A DNA stretch of 8,325 nt from JAZNUH01 sp045592225 (GCA_045592225.1 JAZNUH010000157.1:1-8325); one strand, 5' to 3'; positions 1 to 7,260 are shown, numbered from the stretch's first letter. Program-made: numbers and translations. The notes: generated by a model from the sequence alone, not told the origin.

Positions 1-268
1 CCCACTCTGCAAAAACCTTATTTGGCACCTGACTGTCAACATTTATGAGGGCATCCCCTTTATATACCGATATAAGGTCATATGCGGTTTTTCTTTCAGG
101 ATTATCTGATTTTTGCACAAAAACTCTTGCGCCGGGCACAAACAGTTCCTTGCATCTGCCTGTGTTTTTAACGTGGCACACCTGCTCTTTGCCGTCAATT
201 TCAATATTTGCAATAAATCTGTTGGGACGCGATATAAACCGTCCCTCTGTCATTCTTTCGTATATCAT
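1..268 (-). CDS. sfsA: SfsA family DNA-binding protein / nuclease, N-terminal part (cut by window edge)
   Basis: Reading the minus strand from ATG at 268 gives 89 residues that stay open to the window edge, starting MIYERMTEGRFISRPNRFIA. The segments RFISRPNRFIA, VKNTGRC, LFVPGA and the end INVDSQVPNKVFAEW are typical of the SfsA (sugar fermentation stimulation A) family. Family members are roughly 230 residues, so about 60% lies outside the window. SfsA was first described as a DNA-binding protein affecting maltose metabolism in E. coli and has an OB-like N-terminal part plus a nuclease-like C-terminal domain; only the N-terminal part can be seen here. A second in-frame ATG lies at 253. The start at 268 fits the family's usual spacing before the RPNRFIA motif, but no good Shine-Dalgarno precedes it. 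The gene is transcribed divergently from the dehydrogenase gene. Confidence 0.9.
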   Translation of the reverse strand, partial: MIYERMTEGRFISRPNRFIANIEIDGKEQVCHVKNTGRCKELFVPGARVFVQKSDNPERKTAYDLISVYKGDALINVDSQVPNKVFAEW

Positions 269-274
269 AACTGT

Positions 275-304
275 ATTATATCATCCTATACAATTACAGT
301 GCAA
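275..304 (-). promoter_or_regulatory. Sigma-A-type promoter for sfsA
   Basis: On the minus strand, TTGCAC (304-299) and a perfect TATAAT (280-275) are separated by 18 bp. Transcription would be expected to start around 268, at or next to the first ATG of sfsA. This would make that start codon leaderless, or force use of the ATG at 253. The match is by eye to the consensus. Confidence 0.6.
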
Positions 305-378
305 GCTCTTTTTTACGCTACGCAGCAATTTAAGATAAAAATTTGACAATTCGGGACTATTTTTTATCTACACGATTG

Positions 379-407
379 TTGCTTTTGATATTTACATGAT
401 ATATAAT
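379..407 (+). promoter_or_regulatory. Probable promoter of the dehydrogenase-aldolase operon
   Basis: TTGCTT (379-384), a 17-bp spacer and TATAAT (402-407) fit a sigma-A promoter. The start point would fall near 413, leaving only about a dozen leader bases that consist mainly of the ribosome binding site. An alternative upstream pair is TTGACA (343-348), a 16-bp spacer and TATCTA (365-370), which would give a leader of about 50 nt. Either way, the in-frame ATG at 396 would not be the natural start under the first promoter. Confidence 0.5.
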
Positions 408-413
408 TTATAT

Positions 414-420
414 GAGGTGA
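414..420 (+). promoter_or_regulatory. Ribosome binding site that sets the dehydrogenase start
   Basis: GAGGTGA lies 5 nt before ATG at 426. The upstream in-frame ATG at 396 has no such site and overlaps the promoter's -10 region, so 426 is preferred. Confidence 0.75.
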
Positions 421-425
421 TTTTA

Positions 426-1487
426 ATGACAAATATAATAAAAAAAGATGATTTACTTAACTTTTGTACTGAAGCATGTAAAAAATTCGGTCTTTCTGAC
501 GAAACATCAAGAATTACTGCCGAAGTACTGACAGAAACAGATATGATGGGTACATACTCCCACGGTACAAAGAATCTGCTCGACTATATGCGCAAAATTC
601 AGGCAGGTGGCATAAAGGTTAACGGAGAAATAAAGGTATTAAAAGAAGGACCCGCCTGGGCTATGATGGACGGCGATGCAGCCATTGGTATGCTGTGCGG
701 TTACCGCGCTATGGAAAAGGCTATTGAAAAAGCAAAAGAAGCCGGCATAGGCTTTGTTAATATTAAAAACAGTACACATTACGGTGCAGCAGGCTACTAT
801 GCTTGTATGGCTGCAAAAGCAGGTATGATTGGTGTTTCCATGAGCAACACCGACCCCAATATGACCGTTCCCGGCGGTAAAGGTAAGGGCATTGGTAACA
901 GCCCCATTTCCATTGCAGTTCCCCAGAAGTGCGGCGAGCCTATGTTCCTTGACATAGCACTCTCTGCAGTTGCAGCTCTCAAGGTTGCAAAGGCACGTCA
1001 GGCAGGACAGTCTATCCCCGATACATGGATTGTTGATAAAAACGGTTACCCCTCCACAAACCCTGCAGATTTCTACGATGACGGTGCTGCTCAGCCCATG
1101 GCAGCTCACAAGGGTTACGGTCTTGCAATGATGGTTGAAATTCTCACAGGTGTTCTGGCAGGGGGTGCACTTCTTCACGATATGAAGAGCTGGTGCCTTG
1201 ACCTTCCCTCTGAAAACAAGGTAAGCCATTGCTTTATTGCTATTGATATTTCCAAGTTCGGTGACTTTGACGAATTTGAAGAAAGACTCGAAGGCTATAC
1301 CGATGCTATTCACAATTCACCCAAGCGTGACGATTCCAACGCAATATATGTTCCCGGTGAAATCGAAAATGCAAGATATGCAAAAGCAGTTACCGACGGC
1401 GTAATTCTTCCCGATGACGTTGCTGATTTCCTTATAAAGCTTTCCGATCTCTCCGGTGTTGAGATTAATATCAGTAAGGTGGACTAA
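426..1487 (+). CDS. Ldh2/MdhII-family NAD(P)-dependent 2-oxoacid (malate/lactate-type) dehydrogenase
   Basis: The 353-residue protein has the normal length and motif order of the malate/L-lactate dehydrogenase family. This family is unrelated in fold to classical lactate dehydrogenases and interconverts 2-hydroxy and 2-oxo acids with NAD(P)H. Visible landmarks are YSHGTKN (His46), KNSTHYGAAGYY (His118), the glycine-rich VPGGKGKGIGNSPISIAVP around 148-166, LDIALSAVA at 175-183 and AAHKGYGLAMMVEILTGVLAGG at 226-247. There is no signal peptide, so it is presumably cytosolic. Members include malate, ureidoglycolate, sulfolactate and 2,3-diketogulonate reductases. Sequence alone does not pick the substrate. 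The next gene, a 2-keto-3-deoxy-acid-type aldolase, begins 3 nt after the stop, which points to a sugar-acid or 2-oxo-acid pathway. The start at 426 is chosen over 396 because of the GAGGTGA site. Confidence 0.9.
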   Translation: MTNIIKKDDLLNFCTEACKKFGLSDETSRITAEVLTETDMMGTYSHGTKNLLDYMRKIQAGGIKVNGEIKVLKEGPAWAMMDGDAAIGMLCGYRAMEKAIEKAKEAGIGFVNIKNSTHYGAAGYYACMAAKAGMIGVSMSNTDPNMTVPGGKGKGIGNSPISIAVPQKCGEPMFLDIALSAVAALKVAKARQAGQSIPDTWIVDKNGYPSTNPADFYDDGAAQPMAAHKGYGLAMMVEILTGVLAGGALLHDMKSWCLDLPSENKVSHCFIAIDISKFGDFDEFEERLEGYTDAIHNSPKRDDSNAIYVPGEIENARYAKAVTDGVILPDDVADFLIKLSDLSGVEINISKVD

Positions 1488-1490
1488 CAA

Positions 1491-2138
1491 ATGAAAACAT
1501 TAGACGAGCTTGCCTTTGAAACAGGCATAATGCCCATAATATTTGCCGATGACCCAGATGGTGTTGCACGTGCCGTAACAGCAATTGAGCAAACCGCCAT
1601 GCCCGTAATGGAAATACTTCAGCGTGGCGACAAGGCTGAAGAGTGCCTGAAAAGAGCGTTGTCTGTTAAAAAGAATTCATACATAGGTGCAGGTACAATA
1701 TGCACTCTTGAGCATTGCAAAAGAGTTGTCGACCTAGGTGCAGACTTTATTGTTTCCCCCGGCTACAATCCCGAAATGGTTGACTGGTGTGTAAAGAATA
1801 ATGTTACCATCATTCCGGGTGTTTCAAACCCCTCAGAGGTTATGATGGCTGTCAATGCCGGCCTTAAAACCCTTAAATTTTTTCCCTTCAACGAGCTTGG
1901 CGGTGAAAAATACATGGATGGCATAGCAGGCCCCTTCCCCGATATCAAATTTGTTATAACAGGTTTTCTTGACGAACGTGATCTTCATTACCTTTCAAAT
2001 CACAGGGTTTCTGCAATCGGCGGTGTATGGATGTTCTGTGGCGAAACCGATACATCCATTATCAGCAGTGAAGAAATTATTTCACGAATGGCTATGAGTG
2101 CCAATATAGCCAATCTTTACAGACACGGTTGGAAATAA
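1491..2138 (+). CDS. KDPG/KHG aldolase family protein (class I, Schiff base) with altered phosphate site
   Basis: This 215-residue protein has the usual length of Eda-type aldolases, (beta/alpha)8 enzymes that split 2-keto-3-deoxy-6-phosphogluconate or 4-hydroxy-2-oxoglutarate into pyruvate and an aldehyde. The Schiff-base lysine is Lys129 in LKFFPF. The catalytic glutamate is Glu41 and its arginine partner Arg45 in MEILQRG. GAGT is at 66-69, SPG at 89-91, and IPGVSNPSE at 108-116. Two positions that bind the substrate phosphate in E. coli Eda look changed: the TGG loop reads TGF (157-159), and the serine after GG in IGGSW is Val179 in IGGVW. The substrate may therefore be non-phosphorylated or held differently. 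AAGGTGGA (1476-1483), inside the end of the upstream gene, is the ribosome binding site, so translation is probably coupled. Membership of the family is firm; the substrate is open. Confidence 0.85.
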   Translation: MKTLDELAFETGIMPIIFADDPDGVARAVTAIEQTAMPVMEILQRGDKAEECLKRALSVKKNSYIGAGTICTLEHCKRVVDLGADFIVSPGYNPEMVDWCVKNNVTIIPGVSNPSEVMMAVNAGLKTLKFFPFNELGGEKYMDGIAGPFPDIKFVITGFLDERDLHYLSNHRVSAIGGVWMFCGETDTSIISSEEIISRMAMSANIANLYRHGWK

Positions 2139-2152
2139 ATTTTCTTATACTG

Positions 2153-2178
2153 AAGCGGTAGTTTTACTACCGCTTTTT
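2153..2178 (+). terminator. Intrinsic terminator of the dehydrogenase-aldolase operon
   Basis: A perfect 10-bp stem, AAGCGGTAGT (2153-2162) with ACTACCGCTT (2166-2175), has a TTT loop and a T tract to 2178, 14 bp after the aldolase stop. A second T run follows at 2184-2192. Confidence 0.9.
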
Positions 2179-2180
2179 GA

Positions 2181-2209
2181 TTGCTTTTTTTTACAATGTA
2201 TGCTAAAAT
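2181..2209 (+). promoter_or_regulatory. Probable promoter of the two-component operon
   Basis: TTGCTT (2181-2186), a 17-bp spacer and TAAAAT (2204-2209), preceded by TGC as an extended -10, fit a sigma-A promoter. The start point would be near 2216, immediately before the GGAGGT ribosome binding site, giving a very short leader. Confidence 0.5.
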
Positions 2210-2216
2210 GTATGCT
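2195..2216 (+). repeat. Tandem 10-bp direct repeat over the -10 region of the kinase gene
   Basis: AATGTATGCT occurs at 2195-2204 and again at 2207-2216, a 12-bp period. It covers the proposed -10 and start point and ends just before the ribosome binding site. OmpR-family regulators commonly bind tandem direct repeats spaced about one helical turn, so this could be an autoregulatory operator for the regulator encoded downstream. That role is inferred. Confidence 0.5.
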
Positions 2217-2227
2217 GGAGGTATATT

Positions 2228-3286
2228 ATGAAGAAAAAATTATTTTCATTTAAAGACTTATTTTTCACCGTGATTATTTTATCGGTTTGTTTTTTAATTT
2301 GTCTTTTTTTACATAATGTTTTAAAATACAGTTCGCTTATTCCTGCTGTATTTATTCTCGCATCATTTATAATCTCTGTTATAACAAACGGCTACCTGTA
2401 TGGTATTGCCGCCTCGCTTATCAGTGTATTCCTTGTAAACTTTGCATTTACGTTCCCTTTTTCCCGTATAAGCGTTGTAACCGACAATATAATATCTGCA
2501 ATTATCATGATTGTTATTTCGGTTATAACCTGCACACTTACAACCAAAATAAAAAACTGGGAAACAGTAAAGGCCGAAACTGAAAAGGAACATATGCGCG
2601 CAAATCTGCTCCGTGTAGTATCCCACGATTTGCGTACACCCCTTACAACCATTTACGGAGCAAGCTCAGCACTTATAGAAAGCGGCGACCAGCTTACCGA
2701 TGCACAAAAAGCTACTATGCTTTCAGGAATAAACAGTGATGCTGAGTGGCTATGTCGTATGGTAGAAAATCTGTTGTCTATCACTCGTCTTGACAGCAGC
2801 AACGTAAAGCTCACCAAAATCCCCACCGCACTTGATGAACTTATAGACTCGGTGCTCTTAAAGTTTGCAAGACGCTTTCCCGAGCAGGAGGTTTTGGTTG
2901 ACATACCCGATCAGCTGGTTGTAATACCTATGGATCCTCTTCTTATTGAACAGGTTATAGTTAATATACTGGACAATGCCGTATCCCACGCAAAGGGAAT
3001 GACACGGCTGTCACTGAGTGTATACACACCTCCGGGCAAGGCTGTTTTTGAAATTACAGATAATGGCTGCGGCATTAATACAGACCGACTTCGCACTATT
3101 TTCACCGGTGCGGTGTCTCCTTCTGTCCCATCTCCCGATTCGGGCAGAAAAAATGCCGGAATAGGTCTTTCTGTTTGTGCCTCGATTATACGCGCTCACA
3201 ATGGTGTTATTCAGGCACGTAACTTAAAATCAGGCGGTGCGGTGTTCACCTTTACCCTTGACCGTGAGGAGGAAAACTATGAATAA
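2228..3286 (+). CDS. Sensor histidine kinase, short KdpD-like (DUF4118 membrane domain)
   Basis: The 352-residue protein starts with about four membrane segments (roughly 10-32, 36-53, 56-74 and 86-106). Together with the NFAFTFP stretch they resemble the KdpD membrane domain (DUF4118). A HisKA domain follows with the H-box VVSHDLRTPLTT (phospho-acceptor His133). The HATPase_c domain shows an N-box with Asn246 and Asn250 (VNILDNAV), DNGCG at 278-282 and AGIGLSV around 310-316. Full-length KdpD is near 900 residues and begins with a KdpD sensor domain and a universal-stress-like domain; both are absent. The intact spaced start (GGAGGT at 2217-2222, 5 nt before ATG) argues that this is the natural form, not a truncation. 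It should phosphorylate the regulator whose gene overlaps its 3' end. Because the K+ transporter genes are missing here, the signal is not known. Confidence 0.9.
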   Translation: MKKKLFSFKDLFFTVIILSVCFLICLFLHNVLKYSSLIPAVFILASFIISVITNGYLYGIAASLISVFLVNFAFTFPFSRISVVTDNIISAIIMIVISVITCTLTTKIKNWETVKAETEKEHMRANLLRVVSHDLRTPLTTIYGASSALIESGDQLTDAQKATMLSGINSDAEWLCRMVENLLSITRLDSSNVKLTKIPTALDELIDSVLLKFARRFPEQEVLVDIPDQLVVIPMDPLLIEQVIVNILDNAVSHAKGMTRLSLSVYTPPGKAVFEITDNGCGINTDRLRTIFTGAVSPSVPSPDSGRKNAGIGLSVCASIIRAHNGVIQARNLKSGGAVFTFTLDREEENYE

Positions 3287-3980
3287 CAAATACAAAATTC
3301 TGATTATCGAAGACGATGCTCACATAAGCAATCTTATTGTCACCCTTCTTGAAACAGACGGATACCAGACTGTAACTGCTACCACATGTTCAAGCGGTCA
3401 AATGCTATGCGCTTCACATAACCCCGACCTTATTATACTTGACTTAGGTCTTCCCGATGCGGATGGCATGGTCTTTTTAAGAAATCTGCGATATGAAAAA
3501 TCAACACCTGTGATAGTTCTGTCTGCACGAAGTGATGAAAGTGACAAGGTCAATGCACTGGATGCAGGCGCCAACGACTATGTTACAAAGCCGTTCAGCC
3601 CCAGGGAGCTTATGGCAAGAGTGCGTTCTGTCCTTCGTAATTCACATTATACAGACAGCAGCGCTACAGGCGGACAGTTTCGTTCAGACGGACTGCTTAT
3701 TGATTATGATTCACGGCGCATATTTATTGATAATAACGAAATAAAGCTGACACAGACAGAGTATAATATTATTGCTCTCCTTTCCCACCATCCGGGCAAA
3801 GTTCTGACATACAGTTTTATTATAAAAGGTATCTGGGGCTACAACGATTTGGGCAGCACAAAAAAGCTTCAGGTTAATATGGCAAACATACGCAAAAAAC
3901 TGGGCGCAATACCGGGCAAAAAAAGTTATATCGTAAACGAGCTTGGCGTCGGCTACCGCATGTGCGAACAGAACAATTGA
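3279..3980 (+). CDS. Response regulator, OmpR/KdpE type
   Basis: The protein has 233 residues, standard for this class. The N-terminal receiver domain (about 5-118) shows the acidic pair Glu11-Asp12-Asp13, phospho-acceptor Asp55 in LIILDLGLPD, Ser82 in VLSARS and Lys104 in TKPF. The C-terminal winged-helix DNA-binding domain (about 130-230) includes IKLTQTEYNIIALLSHHPG, the recognition-helix region KKLQVNMANIRKKL and VNELGVGYRM. ATG 3279 overlaps the kinase stop by 8 bp and has GAGGAGG (3266-3272) 6 nt upstream; an in-frame ATG at 3237 lies inside the kinase gene without such a site. Kinase and regulator are clearly a cognate, translationally coupled pair. Target genes are unknown; the 12-bp-period repeat ahead of the kinase gene is a candidate site. 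Confidence 0.93.
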   Translation: MNNKYKILIIEDDAHISNLIVTLLETDGYQTVTATTCSSGQMLCASHNPDLIILDLGLPDADGMVFLRNLRYEKSTPVIVLSARSDESDKVNALDAGANDYVTKPFSPRELMARVRSVLRNSHYTDSSATGGQFRSDGLLIDYDSRRIFIDNNEIKLTQTEYNIIALLSHHPGKVLTYSFIIKGIWGYNDLGSTKKLQVNMANIRKKLGAIPGKKSYIVNELGVGYRMCEQNN

Positions 3981-4013
3981 CGGTATAATTTTCTTTACCG
4001 CATCTTTACCACG

Positions 4014-4047
4014 GCTATGCTATACTGATTAAGGTAGCCGGCATAGC
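4014..4047. repeat. Inverted repeat flanking the pyk -10 element
   Basis: GCTATGC (4014-4020) and its reverse complement GCATAGC (4041-4047) are 20 bp apart and bracket the proposed -10 TATACT. The left arm would lie upstream of the transcript start, so this reads better as a protein-binding operator than as an RNA hairpin. No regulator can be named. Confidence 0.4.
4018..4026 (+). promoter_or_regulatory. Extended -10 promoter for pyk
   Basis: TGC followed by TATACT makes an extended -10. No good -35 lies at 16-18 bp (TTTACC at 4005-4010 is too close). The start would be near 4033, leaving a leader of about 45 nt. Confidence 0.4.
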
Positions 4048-4078
4048 AACATAAGTATTAACAGAAAAGAGGTTACAC

Positions 4079-5494
4079 ATGAGAAAAACTAAAATCATCT
4101 GCACCATAGGTCCCGCATGCAACAGCGAGGAAATTCTTACACAAATGTGCAAAAACGGTATGAACGTTGCAAGACTCAACTTTTCACACGGTACACACGC
4201 TGAACATAAGGAAAAAATCGACCTTATAAAATCTGTACGTGCAAAGCTTGGTCTTCCCATTCCCATTATGCTCGACACAAAGGGTCCGGAATACCGAATC
4301 AAAACCTTCAAAGACAAGAAAATCACCCTTGCCGACGGAGACAGATTTACATTTACTACCGATGATATCATCGGGGACCAATCACGTGTTTCGGTAAATT
4401 ACGAAAACCTGACAAAGGATTTAAGTGTTGGTGATACCATTATGGTAAACAACGGTCTGGTACACTTTAAGGTTGATGAAATAACAGGACCCGATGTTAT
4501 TTGCACCGTTACAGCAGGCGGAGACATTTCTGACCGCAAAAGTATGAATTTCCCAAATAAGGTGCTCAACCACTCCTACCTGAGCGAACACGACAAAGAG
4601 GATTTACTCTTTGGTATTGAAAATGAAATTGATTTTGTGGCTGCATCCTTTGTTTCCACCAAAAAAGATGTTGAGGACATACGCACATTCTTAAACCGAC
4701 ACAGCGGCAAAGAAATTAACATCATTGCCAAAATCGAAAACCGAGCGGGTGTTGACAACATTGATGAGATTTGTGAAGTTGCTGACGGAATTATGGTTGC
4801 AAGAGGAGATTTAGGCGTTGAAATTCCTTTTATTGAAGTGCCGTCTGTTCAGAAATATCTGATTCAGAAGTGCCGTCTTTTAGGTAAAAGGGTTATAACT
4901 GCCACCGAAATGCTCGAATCCATGATACATAACCCCAGACCTACAAGAGCAGAAATCTCCGATGTTGCAAACGCAGTTTATGACGGCTCTTCCGCCGTTA
5001 TGCTCTCAGGTGAAACCGCAGCAGGCAAATATCCTGCCGAGGCTGTTAAAAACATGGCTGAGATTGCCGAGTTTACCGAAAGCGGTATTGACTACAAACG
5101 TTGGTTTGCCACAACTGAATACAAAATCAAAAATAATCTCGATGCCATATCCCATGCCACCTGTGCAATGGCAATAGATGTTTCTGCAAAATGCATTGTA
5201 GTAAACTCTATGACAGGACTTACCGCCCGTATGGTCAGCAGATTCAGAAGTCCGGCTGACATACTGGGCACCACAACAGATGAACGTGCATGGCGACAGC
5301 TCAATATGAGTTGGGGCGTCACTCCCGTGCTGAGCGAAGAGTACAGCTCACTGGATATTGTTTTTTACCAGGCACTAAATCAGGCAAAGGAAATTTTTTC
5401 ACTGCAAAAGGGTGATAACGTTGTCCTTACGGGAGGGCAGATTAACGGAAAGTCAGGAAATACCAACACCATAAAAGTAGAAACAATAAAATAA
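4079..5494 (+). CDS. pyk: Pyruvate kinase
   Basis: The 471-residue protein catalyses phosphoenolpyruvate + ADP to pyruvate + ATP in the cytosol, the last step of glycolysis. All core motifs are visible: CTIGPA at 8-13, ARLNFSHG with Arg32, Asn34 and Ser36, MLDTKGPE with Asp66 and Lys68, AKIENRAGVDN with catalytic Lys218 and metal ligand Glu220, ARGDLGVEIP with Asp244, TATEMLESM with Thr276, and PRPTRAEISDVANAVYDG. The B domain lies between about 72 and 165, and the C-terminal regulatory domain runs from about 340 to the end. The length is that of the plain enzyme; the extra PEP-utilizer-like C-terminal domain of Bacillus-type enzymes is absent. The link segment NFPNKVLNHSYLSEHDKEDL departs from the more usual NLPG..V.LPA.SEKD form, and TATQMLES reads TATEMLES. 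AAGAGG (4067-4072) lies 6 nt before the start. The phosphate transporter gene follows after 16 bp. Confidence 0.96.
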   Translation: MRKTKIICTIGPACNSEEILTQMCKNGMNVARLNFSHGTHAEHKEKIDLIKSVRAKLGLPIPIMLDTKGPEYRIKTFKDKKITLADGDRFTFTTDDIIGDQSRVSVNYENLTKDLSVGDTIMVNNGLVHFKVDEITGPDVICTVTAGGDISDRKSMNFPNKVLNHSYLSEHDKEDLLFGIENEIDFVAASFVSTKKDVEDIRTFLNRHSGKEINIIAKIENRAGVDNIDEICEVADGIMVARGDLGVEIPFIEVPSVQKYLIQKCRLLGKRVITATEMLESMIHNPRPTRAEISDVANAVYDGSSAVMLSGETAAGKYPAEAVKNMAEIAEFTESGIDYKRWFATTEYKIKNNLDAISHATCAMAIDVSAKCIVVNSMTGLTARMVSRFRSPADILGTTTDERAWRQLNMSWGVTPVLSEEYSSLDIVFYQALNQAKEIFSLQKGDNVVLTGGQINGKSGNTNTIKVETIK

Positions 5495-5510
5495 TTTACG
5501 AGGTGAAAAA

Positions 5511-7253
5511 ATGAGTATTTTTGACGTACTTACTTTAATCGGCGGTCTTTGTCTGTTCCTTTTTGGTATGAGCGTTATGGGTGACGCCCTTGAAAGACGT
5601 GCCGGCAGTGGTCTTAAAAACCTTCTCGGAAAGCTTACAAACAACCGTCTTACAGGCTTTTTGACAGGTCTTGCGGTTACGGCTGTAATCCAGAGCTCTT
5701 CTGCCACAACTGTTATGGTTGTCGGTTTTGTAAACTCGGGTGTTATGACCCTCAAACAGTCCATCGGTGTTATTATGGGTGCCAACATCGGTACAACAGT
5801 TACATCCTGGATTTTGAGTCTTGGCGGCATTTCCAGTGACAACCTGTTTATGCAGCTTTTAAAACCCACATCATTTACTCCCATACTTGCACTCATAGGA
5901 ACAGCCTTGCTTATGTTTGGCAAATCCAGCAAGAAAAAGGATACCGGCACAATTTTGCTCGGCTTTGCAACACTTATGTTTGGTATGGATACCATGTCGG
6001 GTGCTGTTTCAGGTCTTGCAGATATTCCTGCCTTTCAGAATATGTTTATCATGTTTAAAAATCCGATATTGGGCGTATTGGCAGGCGCTATACTCACAGC
6101 TGTTATTCAGTCCAGTTCTGCATCTGTTGGTATTCTGCAGGCGCTTTCTGCAACCGGCCAGGTTTCCTACGGTGCGGCAATCCCCATAATCATGGGGCAG
6201 AACATCGGTACATGTATCACTGCCATTCTTTCGTCCTTTGGCACAAATAAGAACGCAAAACGAGCGGCTATTGTCCACTTGTCGTTTAACGTTGTTGGTA
6301 CTGTAATATGGTTAGCGGTATTCAGCATCATTTCAGCAATTTTTGACCCGGTACTGCTTGATGCACCGACTACACATTTTGGTATTGCCGTTGCACACTC
6401 ATCATTTAATATAGCATGTACAATCATTCTGTTACCCTTGTCATCTCTGCTTGAAAAACTTGCCATTAAGCTTGTTCCCGATAACAACAAACAGGATGTT
6501 GTAGCTGAACTTGACGAACGACTTTTGGCAACGCCCCCTATCGCTCTCGACAGATGTAATACACTGGTTTGCGAAATGGCAGCGCAATCAGTTACAGCGC
6601 TCAAGCGTAGTTTGAATATGTTATATGCATACGACCAGGATTCAGCCGAACAAATACGTGATGCTGAAAGAAAGGCAGACCATTACGAGGACATTTTAGG
6701 GACATATCTTGTTAAGCTCAGCAGACACGAAATAAGCGATGCCGATAGTGCTACCGTATCAAAGCTTTTAAAATTAATTGGTGATTTTGAAAGAATTTCC
6801 GATCACAGTATAAACATACTCGAATCAGCCGAGGAACTTCGCGACAAGGATATAGAATTTACCCCCCGTGCAAAACGCGAACTTAATGTTATGTGTACTG
6901 CCGTTTCAGATATACTTACTCTTTCCTATCAGGCGTTTGTAAATGGCGACATTGAGGCTGCGCAAAAGGTAGAGCCTCTGGAACAGGTGGTTGACGAAAT
7001 CAAAGACACTCTGCGAAACGCACATATTTCCCGACTTAAAAACGGAGAATGCTCAATAGAAGTTGGCTTTGTATGGGCAGATTTACTTACAAATCTTGAA
7101 AGAACGGCAGACCATTGCTCCAATATAGCTATATGCGTAATCGACAGTGCCAATAATAATATGAACTTGCATTCATCGTTAAGCATTATACGAAAAAATG
7201 ATCCGCAATTTAAAACTCAGTATAAAATATATGCTGAAAAATATGCACTTTAA
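5511..7253 (+). CDS. Na+/phosphate cotransporter family protein with C-terminal PhoU-like domain
   Basis: The 580-residue membrane protein has two inverted PNaS repeats with the hallmark QSSSA motifs at 61-65 and 200-204, each followed by a NIGT motif (GANIGT at 90-95, GQNIGT at 229-234). Hydrophobic segments fill about 1-330. From about 350 it has a soluble helical PhoU-like domain with two metal-binding-type motifs, DFERISDH (425-432) and LERTADH (529-535). This architecture is that of the bacterial NptA/YjbB-type carriers, which move inorganic phosphate with sodium; YjbB of E. coli can export phosphate, so direction cannot be stated. GAGGTGA (5500-5506) lies 4 nt before ATG. The short gap after pyk, without a terminator or promoter, suggests co-transcription. 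Confidence 0.92.
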   Translation: MSIFDVLTLIGGLCLFLFGMSVMGDALERRAGSGLKNLLGKLTNNRLTGFLTGLAVTAVIQSSSATTVMVVGFVNSGVMTLKQSIGVIMGANIGTTVTSWILSLGGISSDNLFMQLLKPTSFTPILALIGTALLMFGKSSKKKDTGTILLGFATLMFGMDTMSGAVSGLADIPAFQNMFIMFKNPILGVLAGAILTAVIQSSSASVGILQALSATGQVSYGAAIPIIMGQNIGTCITAILSSFGTNKNAKRAAIVHLSFNVVGTVIWLAVFSIISAIFDPVLLDAPTTHFGIAVAHSSFNIACTIILLPLSSLLEKLAIKLVPDNNKQDVVAELDERLLATPPIALDRCNTLVCEMAAQSVTALKRSLNMLYAYDQDSAEQIRDAERKADHYEDILGTYLVKLSRHEISDADSATVSKLLKLIGDFERISDHSINILESAEELRDKDIEFTPRAKRELNVMCTAVSDILTLSYQAFVNGDIEAAQKVEPLEQVVDEIKDTLRNAHISRLKNGECSIEVGFVWADLLTNLERTADHCSNIAICVIDSANNNMNLHSSLSIIRKNDPQFKTQYKIYAEKYAL

Positions 7254-7260
7254 CATGTTT

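Noticed and set aside
45..346. Plus-strand frames of 97 and 77 residues at the left edge
   Set aside because: They are shadows of the minus-strand sfsA gene, whose protein sequence is clearly recognisable.
639..1313. 224-residue minus-strand frame inside the dehydrogenase gene
   Set aside because: It is antisense to a complete, well-conserved enzyme and has no signals of its own.
3981..4000. Possible terminator after the response regulator (CGGTA/TACCG)
   Set aside because: Only a 5-bp stem with a 10-nt loop and no T tract, so not supportable as a terminator. Read-through into pyk cannot be excluded.
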